A DNA stretch of 21,314 nt from an uncultured Collinsella sp. (lineage in GTDB: Bacteria; Actinomycetota; Coriobacteriia; Coriobacteriales; Coriobacteriaceae). Of this stretch, positions 6,708-14,196 are shown one piece after another; positions within the stretch are counted from its first letter, which is position 1; the number at the start of each line of letters is the position of its first letter. A model generated the notes under the pieces. The model saw only the letters and a program-made list of their open reading frames with translations, was not told the DNA's origin and ran no database searches. Position numbers and translations under genes: made by a program. The DNA is taken from NCBI GenBank assembly GCA_902495155.1, contig CABUWD010000020.1, positions 1 to 21,314 on the forward strand, read 5' to 3'.

Positions 6708-8873
6708 CTATGCACGGGCGCATTCCGCAACGTGCGAATCGAGCCATTCGATATCCTCGGCAAGATGTGCCACGCCCAGATGGTGTTCACCCGGACACAC
6801 CTCGTGCCGCAGGCCATCTCTGCGACCCAGCAACTTGTAGGCATCGCGCACGATCTCGAGCTGCTCGCCAACATTTTTCAGCCCGCGCGAACCGTTCAGA
6901 TGATCCTCTTCGCAGCTCTGCACTAACAACGGGCGCGGCGCAATAAGCGAGGCAATATCGCCCATGTCGAGTAAGCGCCAAAGTCCGGGTGTGTAGTTGC
7001 AGCTGCAATTGCCATTGAGATGCAGCAGCGAATCGTCGACACCGTACAGATAGCCCGAGACAAACGCCTTGCGCACACGCGGGTCGAGTGCGGCCAGGTA
7101 CAACGTCATGTAGCCGCCACCCGAAAAACCAAAGCAACCCAGGTCATCCATGGCAATGTCGCCGCGCGCCTCTAGGTAATCGATCAGACGCATGTTATCC
7201 CAGGCGTTGAGGCCCGCAACCGTAAGACCCAGCGGCTCGGCCATACGTGCTTGATTCAGACACGTACCGCGCAGGTAGCTGTTCTCGTCATCGCCCTGAC
7301 CCTTCCAGTCACGACGGTATCCCCAACCGCGCGCATCAGGGCAGACGGTCACGTAACCCATGCGTGCCAAACGCAGACCGTAGTCGTAATTGAACTTACG
7401 CACGGCATCATCGACAGCCGGCACGCCCGCAACACCGGCTACGCTTGCAGCACCCGCTCCCTGATGACCATGCGGGCAGATATAACAGCGTTTGAGTCCC
7501 CGCTCATCAAGCTTAGGATGAGACGGCTCCAACAGGTAGAACGGCATCCAAACATCACGCTCGACCTGCAACATCGCATGGGTGCGCACGATGCCGCCGG
7601 CAACCCGCACGCGGCTGAGCTCACGAATCTCAATCGGGACGCGGTCCATAAGCGAAAGGCCCAAAACATCGTACAGGCGAGTCCTGGTCGCAATCCTCCA
7701 CGCCTCAAAGTCCGCAGGGGTCTTGCCCGCAAATGCGGCGGAGCGCCCCTCGCGCTTCAGCCGGGCACGCAGCGCAGGCTCGTCTTCGCAGTACGTCTCG
7801 ATGTGCACGGTGCGACCATTGGCAGATAGCCCAGCCGTCTCCACCGCATCACCGTCGCCGCCCTCGGGATCCCAGCCATCCACACCGGCAAGCACCTGCT
7901 CGCGAGCGTACCCGGCGGCAGCCATCACATCGAGTTCATTCGCCCACGGCACCCAGCCGGTAGTATCGCCCGCCGGCCCATACAGGATCGCGCCAGCATA
8001 CTGCGCGCAGTTGTGCGCCGCCGGTTTATTCCAATCCCACCAGCCTTCGCGCTTGATATGTCGCCCTAGCCAACAATCGATCAGCGCAGTTTGCGCCCAT
8101 TCGCGCCAAGGACGGCCTAGGTAGACCGAATCCGGCGCCACGCCATCCGGAGCTGTAAACGAACAACCATGAAACACAAATCCGTACGGCTCGCCTTTAG
8201 GCGTGGAGGCTGCCGTTACATACCCGTTGACATCCATATCGCGGTTGAGCGAGCGAATCTCGCACCCCTCAAAGTAGGCACGCGCGCCGCCAAAGATAAA
8301 GTCGACATCGCCCTCGATCCGGCAACGTCGAAAATACTGGCGTCCCACCCGGCGCGGCGCATACTGTTTGGGTCCTATGAACCCGCCCGGTTTGGCCTCA
8401 TGCGGCGGCAGCGGACCCAAAAACAGCGTGTCTTGGTGTCCCTTAATGCAGCAGGCATCGACAACCAGACAGTCGCCATCGGCATACAGGGCAATCGCCT
8501 GACCGACCTCGCGCCCATCGCCCGCATCGTTTTCGATCGTGAGGTTCTCGAGCCGTACGTCGTCGGCATCGACCAAAACGGTATAGGTCCTAAACGTGCC
8601 GAGCGTGCCGTCGACGCCCGAGCCGTCCTCCGAAGGCATCTTGGCACCCAGGCTGCCCACGATACGCACGCTATCGGCCGTCTCTCCCTCAATCGTCACA
8701 TGTGAGCGATGAATCTCGACCCGCTCGCGATACTCACCCGGCTCGATATGGATTGTCACCGGCCGTCCGTCATTCGGACAGGATTCGTCAATTGCCTCCA
8801 AGGCCTTAGAGATACTGTGATATGCCCCCGCACGCTCGGGCGAAACCTCAAAAAATCGTCTCTCACTCATCAT
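6708..8873 (-). CDS. Two-domain pectin esterase: CE8 pectin methylesterase fused to an alpha/beta-hydrolase
   Basis: The 721-residue protein has two catalytic domains. Residues about 1-340 form a CE8 right-handed beta-helix: GQAIAL with Gln125, GHQDTLF with Asp148, DFIFG with Asp191, and LGRPW with Arg254 and Trp256, which are the family's catalytic and binding signatures. Residues about 365-721 form an alpha/beta-hydrolase: nucleophile Ser near 585 in GFSGGGYM, acid in CEEDHLN near 657, and His near 695 in PGEHHLGV. It resembles Abhydrolase_7/acetyl-xylan-esterase-like enzymes. CE8 removes methyl esters from polygalacturonate; the second domain may remove acetyl or further methyl esters. No signal peptide is present, unusual for CE8. 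The ATG at 8873 follows AAAGGA by 11 bases; the next codon is also ATG. The two halves are in one frame with no interrupting stop, so this is a genuine fusion. Confidence 0.9.
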   Translation of the reverse strand: MMSERRFFEVSPERAGAYHSISKALEAIDESCPNDGRPVTIHIEPGEYRERVEIHRSHVTIEGETADSVRIVGSLGAKMPSEDGSGVDGTLGTFRTYTVLVDADDVRLENLTIENDAGDGREVGQAIALYADGDCLVVDACCIKGHQDTLFLGPLPPHEAKPGGFIGPKQYAPRRVGRQYFRRCRIEGDVDFIFGGARAYFEGCEIRSLNRDMDVNGYVTAASTPKGEPYGFVFHGCSFTAPDGVAPDSVYLGRPWREWAQTALIDCWLGRHIKREGWWDWNKPAAHNCAQYAGAILYGPAGDTTGWVPWANELDVMAAAGYAREQVLAGVDGWDPEGGDGDAVETAGLSANGRTVHIETYCEDEPALRARLKREGRSAAFAGKTPADFEAWRIATRTRLYDVLGLSLMDRVPIEIRELSRVRVAGGIVRTHAMLQVERDVWMPFYLLEPSHPKLDERGLKRCYICPHGHQGAGAASVAGVAGVPAVDDAVRKFNYDYGLRLARMGYVTVCPDARGWGYRRDWKGQGDDENSYLRGTCLNQARMAEPLGLTVAGLNAWDNMRLIDYLEARGDIAMDDLGCFGFSGGGYMTLYLAALDPRVRKAFVSGYLYGVDDSLLHLNGNCSCNYTPGLWRLLDMGDIASLIAPRPLLVQSCEEDHLNGSRGLKNVGEQLEIVRDAYKLLGRRDGLRHEVCPGEHHLGVAHLAEDIEWLDSHVAECARA

Positions 8874-8893
8874 CAGTCACCGCGTCCTTTCGT

Positions 8894-8908
8894 CGTAGAC
8901 CGTCTACG
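8894..8908. promoter_or_regulatory. Palindromic putative operator upstream of the CE8 fusion gene
   Basis: CGTAGAC-C-GTCTACG is a perfect 7-bp inverted repeat with a one-base centre. It is 21 bases upstream of the CE8 fusion start codon, just before its ribosome site. It does not match the GTGAACGTTCAC operator found elsewhere in the window, so a different regulator is implied. It is too short and lacks a T-run, so it is not a terminator. Confidence 0.5.
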
Positions 8909-8925
8909 TTGCAGTTTCGGCATAT

Positions 8926-8968
8926 AAAAAGTTCGCGCAATGGGTCGGGAAGGCCCTGCCCATCGCGC
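8926..8968 (-). terminator. Intrinsic terminator after the GH28 gene
   Basis: GCGCAATGGG (8935-8944) pairs with CCCATCGCGC (8959-8968) with one mismatch, and GGG/CCC pairs inside the loop. Read on the minus strand it is followed by GAACTTTTTATATG. It lies 40 bases after the GH28 stop and separates that gene from the CE8 fusion. Confidence 0.75.
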
Positions 8969-9007
8969 GCCGCGACATACCGAATTTAATTGTTTAGGAG
9001 CAAACGC

Positions 9008-10603
9008 CTACGCACGGATAACCTTGTCGACGTTCTGGAGCTGCAGCTCCTCGCCGTCCTGGCCCTCGATCACCACATTTTGCAGGTCGAGCACCTTGAC
9101 GTTTTGCGCAATGATGCCCTGACGCACCATGGGCTCAACGCCGCAGGCCATGGCCGGAACAAAGGGCTCAGCATCGTCGGCAAAGGTCACGTGGACATCC
9201 TGGAACGTCAGGCGCGTTACTTTGCTCTCGGGCAGACCCGTGATATAGGCCGCGGCAGCATGGCAGTTGGTGGCCTCGATATCGCAAAACGTCGTGGCAC
9301 CAAAGCCGGGCGTGCGGTCGTCGGCGGGCAGTGCCTCGCGAGACTGCACGTAGTCGGTCTTGCCGTCCTTGTCACAGAAGTAGAAGGAGTTGACCACGAA
9401 GGGCGTGAGCACCTCGTCCATGCGAATGTGCTCAAAGGTAATGCCCTCGTTGACGGCATCCTTGCCCCGCCCGCGGCGGGTCTTGACGCGCAGGCCGCGG
9501 TCGGTGCGCTCAAAGAGGCACTTGCTCACGGTAAGGTCCTTGATGCCGCCGGCAGCCTCTGAACCCAGGACCACGGCGCCGTGACCATCGTGCATGTAGC
9601 AGTGAGAGATCAGCACGTCGTGCGTGGCGGGACGAAGCTCGGGTTCAATGCCCAGCTTGCCGCTCTTGATGGCGATGCAGTCGTCACCCACTGAGAACTG
9701 ACAACCAAGGATGCGAACAAAACCGCAGCTCTCGGGATCGAAACCGTCGGTGTTGTGGGAGTTCTTGGGGCCCTCGATGGACAGGCAGAGCGCATCGACG
9801 TGCTCGCACAGGATGGGGTGGATGTTCCACGCCGGGCTGTTGCGGACGGTGAAGCCGGCCAAGCTCACGTTCTCACACTCGGATAGGAAGATCATGCGCG
9901 GGCGGGCGACCTCGCGGCCCTCCTCCGGGCGAAAGATGTTCTTAAAGTCCTTGTTCCACCAGTTGTCCTCGGCAAAATCGGTCTGACCGTCGATGGCACC
10001 ACGACCATAGATGCACGCGTCGTGCACGCTCAGACCCGTAAAGGTAGAGCAGTAGGTCGAGAAACTCTCGCCCTCCCAGCGGCCCAGGGGCAGCATATCG
10101 GTGCCAGCATACCCAGCACCCTCGTCGCCCGTGACCGTACCGGGGATGTAGGCAAGCGCCGCACGATCGTGGCGAGCCAGCAGCACCGCTCCCTCGGCGA
10201 GCTCGATGTTGATATTGCTCTTAAGGAAGAGGGACTTGATACGATAGCTGCCGGCGGGAATCAGCACGCGCCCGTCCTTGGGACAGGCCATGATGGCAGC
10301 CTGGATGTTGGTGGTGTCATCATGCTCGGCATCGCCCTTGGCGCCACAGTCACGAACGTTGATGGTAAAAGGCTCAGCCGGCGTGGTGACACCTACGCTC
10401 AGCTCACGCTCGCCACAAACAAAACGAACCAGGTTGCGCTTGCCGGGGGTCAGGCCGTCGACATAGGTCTCGACCGTATTCGTGGTGCCAGCGGGCTCGT
10501 CGTTGACAAAGATCTCCCACGTATCGGCGCAGGTAAAGTAGCCGCCGTCGTCAAGCTCGATCACGGCCGCGCGGGCGTTGCGCCAGATAACGTTCGTCTC
10601 CAT
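9008..10603 (-). CDS. GH28 polygalacturonase (probably exo-acting, intracellular)
   Basis: GH28 enzymes hydrolyse alpha-1,4 galacturonosyl bonds in polygalacturonate. The 531 residues contain the family motifs in order: NTD (Asn284-Asp286), DD (Asp307-Asp308 in VGDDCIAIKSG), GHG (340-342) and the RVK variant of RIK (372-374). Residues about 1-78 form an extra N-terminal beta domain resembling fibronectin III, followed by the beta-helix entry FTINVRDCGAKGD. Bacterial GH28 proteins with such an N-terminal domain are often exo-acting, which is inference here. The ATG at 10603 follows GGGAGAAATCC; an in-frame TTG at 10618 includes the ribosome site itself. No signal peptide is visible. A terminator sits only 47 bases upstream, so expression may depend on read-through from the transporter gene. 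Confidence 0.92.
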   Translation of the reverse strand: METNVIWRNARAAVIELDDGGYFTCADTWEIFVNDEPAGTTNTVETYVDGLTPGKRNLVRFVCGERELSVGVTTPAEPFTINVRDCGAKGDAEHDDTTNIQAAIMACPKDGRVLIPAGSYRIKSLFLKSNINIELAEGAVLLARHDRAALAYIPGTVTGDEGAGYAGTDMLPLGRWEGESFSTYCSTFTGLSVHDACIYGRGAIDGQTDFAEDNWWNKDFKNIFRPEEGREVARPRMIFLSECENVSLAGFTVRNSPAWNIHPILCEHVDALCLSIEGPKNSHNTDGFDPESCGFVRILGCQFSVGDDCIAIKSGKLGIEPELRPATHDVLISHCYMHDGHGAVVLGSEAAGGIKDLTVSKCLFERTDRGLRVKTRRGRGKDAVNEGITFEHIRMDEVLTPFVVNSFYFCDKDGKTDYVQSREALPADDRTPGFGATTFCDIEATNCHAAAAYITGLPESKVTRLTFQDVHVTFADDAEPFVPAMACGVEPMVRQGIIAQNVKVLDLQNVVIEGQDGEELQLQNVDKVIRA

Positions 10604-10650
10604 GGATTTCTCCCTCAAAAAGATGCTCTAAAGGCAAATTGTACGCTGTT

Positions 10651-10694
10651 AAAAAAGGGCCGTGCCTGCCGGCGGAATTCCGGTGGCACGGCCC
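10651..10694 (-). terminator. Intrinsic terminator after the transporter gene
   Basis: A perfect 10-bp stem GGGCCGTGCC (10657-10666) / GGCACGGCCC (10685-10694), with additional pairing of CCGG-type sequence in the loop, is followed on the minus strand by TTTTTTAACAG. It lies 24 bases after the transporter stop and 47 bases before the GH28 start codon. Confidence 0.85.
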
Positions 10695-10718
10695 TGTGAT
10701 TTGGACGATATGTCGGCC

Positions 10719-12278
10719 TTACTCGGCGGGGGTTACGCTACCGTCCTGGAAGCCAACGTTGTTGTGGGCAAAGCAGTCCTCGTACTTAAAGCCGGAGAGC
10801 TCCTCGCAAAGCGCCTTGACCTCGGGCTTGACGTCAGCCATCTTGCCGCCCTCCTTGACGCGGCGGATCTCGTCGCAAAGGACGTCGCACTGCTCCTTGT
10901 CAATCTTGATGCCGCGGGCAAGGACAGCCGCGAGCAGGAAGAAGCCGGCGCAGCCGATGAGCATGTAGCCGCAGATGTACAGAGGCACGGTGGCGGGCTG
11001 GGTCACGGCGTCGCTGTTGCCGGCGGTCTGAATGAAGCCGGAGGCAGCAAGGACGATGGCCCATGCGTTAACGGCGATAGCCTGGGCGATCTGCTGGCAG
11101 AGCTGCTGAGCGGAGCTGTAGATGCCCTCGCGACGACGCAGGGTGATGAGTTCATCGACATCGGGGATGTAGTTGAGCAGAACATCGGGCAGGTACTGGA
11201 AGCCGACGTAGAAGAACTTCCAGATGGCGAAGATGATGGGGTAGGCGATCATGGCGATGGCGACCGTGGAGGTGCCGTTGATCTGACCAAAGGCGAAGTA
11301 GTTGTAGGCAATGATGCACGCAGCGCAACCGACATTTGCGAGGTACCAAGACTTGTGGAAGCCCTTCTTGGCCATGAGAGCGACCCAGATGGCGGTGCAG
11401 ACGATAGCGACGACCTTGCCAGGCATCTCCATCACGGACTCGTAGGACTTAGGAATCTGCAGGCAGTAGACGATGAAGAAGGACAGGCAGGCAGACCAGC
11501 AGGCAGCAGCGAGCTTCGTGGAGACCTGTGCGTACAGGACCTTGCGGAAGGACTTGTTGCGGAAGGTGGAGATTACGTCGATGAAGAACTTCTTGATACC
11601 CTCGCCGACGCTCTCGATCTTCTCCTGAGCGACCTCCTCGGGGGTGTGCTCCCACGTGGACAGGTACACGCACAGCAGCGAGATTGCCATGACCGAAGCG
11701 TTGATCGTAGCGATGATGAAGTAGCTGAACGGGTTAGTCTCGCCGAAGGTGCCAAAGCCAAAGCCGACGAGTGCTGCCATCAGGAAGCCGGCGGCGTTAC
11801 CAAAGAGATGCTTGTAGCCGGTGAGGTACGTACGCTCCTTAAAGTCGTCGGTCATCTCGATGGTAAGCGGCGACAGGTTGGCGGTGCAGAACGTATACGC
11901 GACGTTGTAGATCAGGTACAGCACAAAGTAGTACGGGAAGCCAAACGGCGTAGCCACGAAGATGAGCGGCTCGGCGATCATCATCGGGATGGCCAGCAAG
12001 ATCCAGAAACGACGACGACCAAAGATGCGGCCAATCTTGGTGGCATAGAAGTTATCGGCCACAAAGCCCATCAGCGGACAAAGAATGGCGTTGACATAGA
12101 TGGCAAACGAGCTGATCAGTGCAGCCTCGCCTGCGGACAGGCCACACTCCGTGGACAGGAACAGCACCATGTAGCTGTGCGTAAAGGTCAGGGCACCGGA
12201 ATTGAGCATACCGCCCATACCAAAGCCCAAGCGCGTCCAGAATGTGATCTTACGCTTTTTTCCGATCTTATTAGTCAT
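10719..12278 (-). CDS. GPH-family (MFS) sugar/uronide:cation symporter
   Basis: The 519-residue membrane protein is of the glycoside-pentoside-hexuronide (MFS_2) family, with about 12 predicted helices. Seen directly are the N-terminal helix entry FGMGGMLNSGALTF, a loop with GRIFGRRRFW after helix 2/3 (the family's charged GRxxGRRRP-like signature), and further hydrophobic segments to about residue 455. A soluble C-terminal tail of about 65 residues follows. In this locus it is expected to import galacturonate or short galacturonides for the cytoplasmic enzymes. The ATG at 12278 follows AGAGGGAGCTCG; an ATG at 12329 would add a hydrophilic 17-residue extension containing the ribosome site. 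It has its own promoter with two overlapping LacI-type operators plus a third further upstream, and a terminator behind it. Confidence 0.88.
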   Translation of the reverse strand: MTNKIGKKRKITFWTRLGFGMGGMLNSGALTFTHSYMVLFLSTECGLSAGEAALISSFAIYVNAILCPLMGFVADNFYATKIGRIFGRRRFWILLAIPMMIAEPLIFVATPFGFPYYFVLYLIYNVAYTFCTANLSPLTIEMTDDFKERTYLTGYKHLFGNAAGFLMAALVGFGFGTFGETNPFSYFIIATINASVMAISLLCVYLSTWEHTPEEVAQEKIESVGEGIKKFFIDVISTFRNKSFRKVLYAQVSTKLAAACWSACLSFFIVYCLQIPKSYESVMEMPGKVVAIVCTAIWVALMAKKGFHKSWYLANVGCAACIIAYNYFAFGQINGTSTVAIAMIAYPIIFAIWKFFYVGFQYLPDVLLNYIPDVDELITLRRREGIYSSAQQLCQQIAQAIAVNAWAIVLAASGFIQTAGNSDAVTQPATVPLYICGYMLIGCAGFFLLAAVLARGIKIDKEQCDVLCDEIRRVKEGGKMADVKPEVKALCEELSGFKYEDCFAHNNVGFQDGSVTPAE

Positions 12279-12355
12279 CGAGCTCCCTCTCTTTTCTCGA
12301 TTGTCTTGCAGCAAGACATTGGAGTCCACACTGACATCTGTCTGCCCAGCGTTCA

Positions 12356-12371
12356 GGGTGAACGTTTAGTT
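12356..12371. promoter_or_regulatory. LacI-type operator O2 of the transporter promoter
   Basis: GGGTGAACGTTTAGTT keeps the left half and the AACGTT core (centre 12363.5) of the consensus AGGTGAACGTTCACCT; the right half is degenerate. It is centred near the predicted transcription start, 40 bp from operator O1. Confidence 0.7.
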
Positions 12372-12373
12372 AG

Positions 12374-12402
12374 ATTATGCGCGATTGCTTACGACAGGTG
12401 AA
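12374..12402 (-). promoter_or_regulatory. Predicted promoter of the transporter gene
   Basis: Minus-strand TTCACC (12402-12397), inside operator O1, serves as the -35, followed after exactly 17 bases by CATAAT (12379-12374) as the -10. The start would fall near 12367, giving a leader of about 88 bases. This is the best-spaced of the three promoters sharing this architecture. Confidence 0.6.
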
Positions 12403-12411
12403 CGTTCACTT
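12396..12411. promoter_or_regulatory. LacI-type operator O1 of the transporter promoter
   Basis: AGGTGAACGTTCACTT contains the perfect 12-bp palindrome GTGAACGTTCAC, with a central CpG typical of LacI-family sites (centre 12403.5). It covers the -35 of the transporter promoter. Confidence 0.8.
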
Positions 12412-12423
12412 GAATAATATCCT

Positions 12424-12451
12424 TGAACGGTGGATTTTTACCGCTGAACGG
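12424..12451 (-). promoter_or_regulatory. 28-bp upstream direct-repeat element, copy 2 (transporter promoter)
   Basis: TGAACGG at 12424 and TGAACGG at 12445 (plus strand) are identical direct repeats 21 bp apart, separated by TGGATTTTTACCGC. The element starts 20.5 bp from the centre of operator O1 and covers roughly -57 to -84 of the predicted promoter, a usual position for an activator. Confidence 0.65.
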
Positions 12452-12516
12452 ACACAATTGAGATCATCACACCTATTTTCTGCTGGTAAGGGTGCCATGC
12501 TGGACAGCCATGAGAT

Positions 12517-12532
12517 AGGTGAACGTTTATCA
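12517..12532. promoter_or_regulatory. Distal LacI-type operator upstream of the transporter
   Basis: AGGTGAACGTTTATCA matches the left half and core of the consensus (centre 12524.5), 121 bp upstream of O1. It may be an auxiliary site for DNA looping. The rest of the 352-bp gap (12279-12630) holds the transporter leader, promoter, the direct-repeat element and the uxaA terminator; about 12452-12516 shows nothing recognisable. Confidence 0.5.
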
Positions 12533-12559
12533 GATTCTCCAACATATTCACTTAACCAC

Positions 12560-12594
12560 AAAACGAAACCCCGCCGGGAACACTCCCGACGGGG
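12560..12594 (-). terminator. Intrinsic terminator of the uxaCBA operon
   Basis: CCCCGCCGGGA (12569-12579) pairs with TCCCGACGGGG (12584-12594) with one G-U type mismatch and a four-base loop. The minus strand continues as TTTCGTTTTGTGG. It lies about 36 bases after the uxaA stop. Confidence 0.8.
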
Positions 12595-12630
12595 CCGACG
12601 ACATAGCGCTACGCTTGGGTGCATTTGCCA

Positions 12631-14115
12631 CTACAGGCAGACGCCGTCCTTCCAGATGCTGATCTCGTGACAGCCACGGCGCTCGGCACTCGTGAGTTTA
12701 CCGCTCGCCGTCTCCAGCACCAGCTGGTATAGATCGTGAGCAGCCTCGTCGAGCGTGCGCTCACCCGTGGCAATCACGCCGGCGTTAAAGTCCATCCAGT
12801 TGGCCTTGTGGTCGCACAGACGCTGATTGGTGAACACCTTGAGGGTAGGCGCCGGCGCGCCAAACGGTGTGCCGCGGCCGGTCGAGAACAGAATCACGTG
12901 GCAGCCGGCAGCCGTCAGGGCCGTGGTGGATACCATGTCGTTGCCCGGACCGCACAGCATGTTCAGGCCGTGTTTATTTGCCTGGCCGGCATACGGCAGC
13001 ACGTCGACGATGGGGGCAGATCCGCCCTTTTGCACGCAGCCGCAGCTCTTGTCCTCGAGCGTGGTAATACCGCCGTCCTTGTTGCCGGGGCTCGGGTTCT
13101 CGTAGACGACCTCGCCGTGGCTAATAAAGTAGTCCTTAAATCCATTGAGCATGTCGGAGGCAGCGTTAAAGACCTGCTCGTTCTCGCAACGGTCGAGCAG
13201 GATGCTCTCCGCGCCAAACATCTCGGGCACCTCGGTAAGCACCGACGTGCCGCCACGGGCGACGACCATATCGCTCACGCGACCGATCGTGGGGTTGGCG
13301 GTAATGCCCGAAAGACCGTCGGAGCCGCCACACTTAAGACCAATGACCAGCTCGGAGGCCGGAATGGGCTCGCGCTTGGACTGCTTTGCCAGGTCTGCCA
13401 GCTCGGCCAGAATCTTGTGGCCCTCGATTTGCTCGTCGGCTACATCCTGGCAGGTGAGAAAGCGAACGCGCTCGTGATCGAAGTCACCGAGCTCGTCGAG
13501 CACCTGCTGGTGTGTGCAGTTCTCGCAACCGAGCGACAGGAACAGCACGCCGGCCGCATTAGGGTGACGCGAGAGCGCCACCAGCAGACGACGGGTCTGG
13601 GCATGGTCGGCGCCGGTCTGCGAGCAACCGAACGGATGCGGGAAGTAGTAGACGCCCTCCAGCGAGCCATCGACCAGATCCTGGGCCTGCTCGCACATGG
13701 CACGGGCGACTTCGTTGACACAGCCGACCGTGGGGATGATCCACAGCTCGTTGCGCGTCGCGGCACGACCGTCGGCGCGGCGGAACCCCATAAAGGTCTC
13801 GGGCTCAACCGACTCAACGACCGGATGCGTGGGGTTGTAGGTGTACTCGACCTCGCCCGAAAGGTTGGTCTTCACATTGTGCGTGTGGAGCCACTGACCG
13901 GGCTGGACATCGCCCGTCACATGGCCGATAGGAAGGCCGTACTTAATGACGTCCTCGCCGGCGGCAATCGCGCGCACCGCCATCTTATGGCCCTGCGGAA
14001 TATCCTCCACGGCCACGACCTCGCCCACCCCGGGAACCGCGACGGCAGTGCCCTTGGCAAGCGGCGACAGCGCAACGATCACGTTATCGGCCGGATTGAT
14101 CTGGATAGTATTCAT
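12631..14115 (-). CDS. uxaA: Altronate dehydratase UxaA
   Basis: UxaA dehydrates D-altronate to 2-keto-3-deoxygluconate in the galacturonate (Ashwell) pathway. The 494-residue length matches full-length UxaA. Residues 1 to about 100 form the N-terminal SAF domain (PADNVIVAL...GHKMAVRAI, ending in WLHTHNVK). The large catalytic domain carries conserved Cys/Asn stretches such as FPHPFGCSQTG, LGCENC, KCGGSDGLSGITANP and GRGTPFG. Iron dependence is known for the family. The ATG at 14115 follows AGGACC by about 10 bases. It is the last gene of uxaC-uxaB-uxaA, separated from uxaB by 81 bases holding a GC-rich hairpin, and followed by a terminator. No kdgK or kdgA for the next steps is in the window. 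Confidence 0.97.
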   Translation of the reverse strand: MNTIQINPADNVIVALSPLAKGTAVAVPGVGEVVAVEDIPQGHKMAVRAIAAGEDVIKYGLPIGHVTGDVQPGQWLHTHNVKTNLSGEVEYTYNPTHPVVESVEPETFMGFRRADGRAATRNELWIIPTVGCVNEVARAMCEQAQDLVDGSLEGVYYFPHPFGCSQTGADHAQTRRLLVALSRHPNAAGVLFLSLGCENCTHQQVLDELGDFDHERVRFLTCQDVADEQIEGHKILAELADLAKQSKREPIPASELVIGLKCGGSDGLSGITANPTIGRVSDMVVARGGTSVLTEVPEMFGAESILLDRCENEQVFNAASDMLNGFKDYFISHGEVVYENPSPGNKDGGITTLEDKSCGCVQKGGSAPIVDVLPYAGQANKHGLNMLCGPGNDMVSTTALTAAGCHVILFSTGRGTPFGAPAPTLKVFTNQRLCDHKANWMDFNAGVIATGERTLDEAAHDLYQLVLETASGKLTSAERRGCHEISIWKDGVCL

Positions 14116-14154
14116 TACAAATGGTCCTAACCCTACAGGTTGAGCAGAAGTCGA

Positions 14155-14184
14155 GACGCGGGCACGCCGTCCCGCGCCCGCGTC
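14155..14184 (-). other. Intercistronic hairpin between uxaB and uxaA
   Basis: GACGCGGG (14155-14162) and CCCGCGTC (14177-14184) form a perfect 8-bp GC-rich stem. No T-run follows on the minus strand, so it is unlikely to be an intrinsic terminator. It may protect or demarcate segments of the uxaCBA transcript. Confidence 0.45.
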
Positions 14185-14196
14185 TGCGCCGGAAAT

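Noticed and set aside
10589..10594. AACGTT at the GH28 start codon region as another operator
   Set aside because: The flanks do not form the GTG...CAC palindrome; the core arises from codons for Asn-Val. A similar AACGTT near 10356 inside GH28 was rejected for the same reason.
10662..12401. Very long open frame on the plus strand across the transporter gene
   Set aside because: It is antisense to a well-supported membrane transporter, has low-complexity D/G/E-rich content typical of reverse-strand GC-rich coding sequence, and has no recognisable domain.
12736..14130. Long plus-strand open frame opposite uxaA
   Set aside because: uxaA is unmistakable on the minus strand; the opposite frame is a codon-bias shadow without motifs. 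The same holds for the plus-strand frames opposite uxaB, uxaC and GH105.
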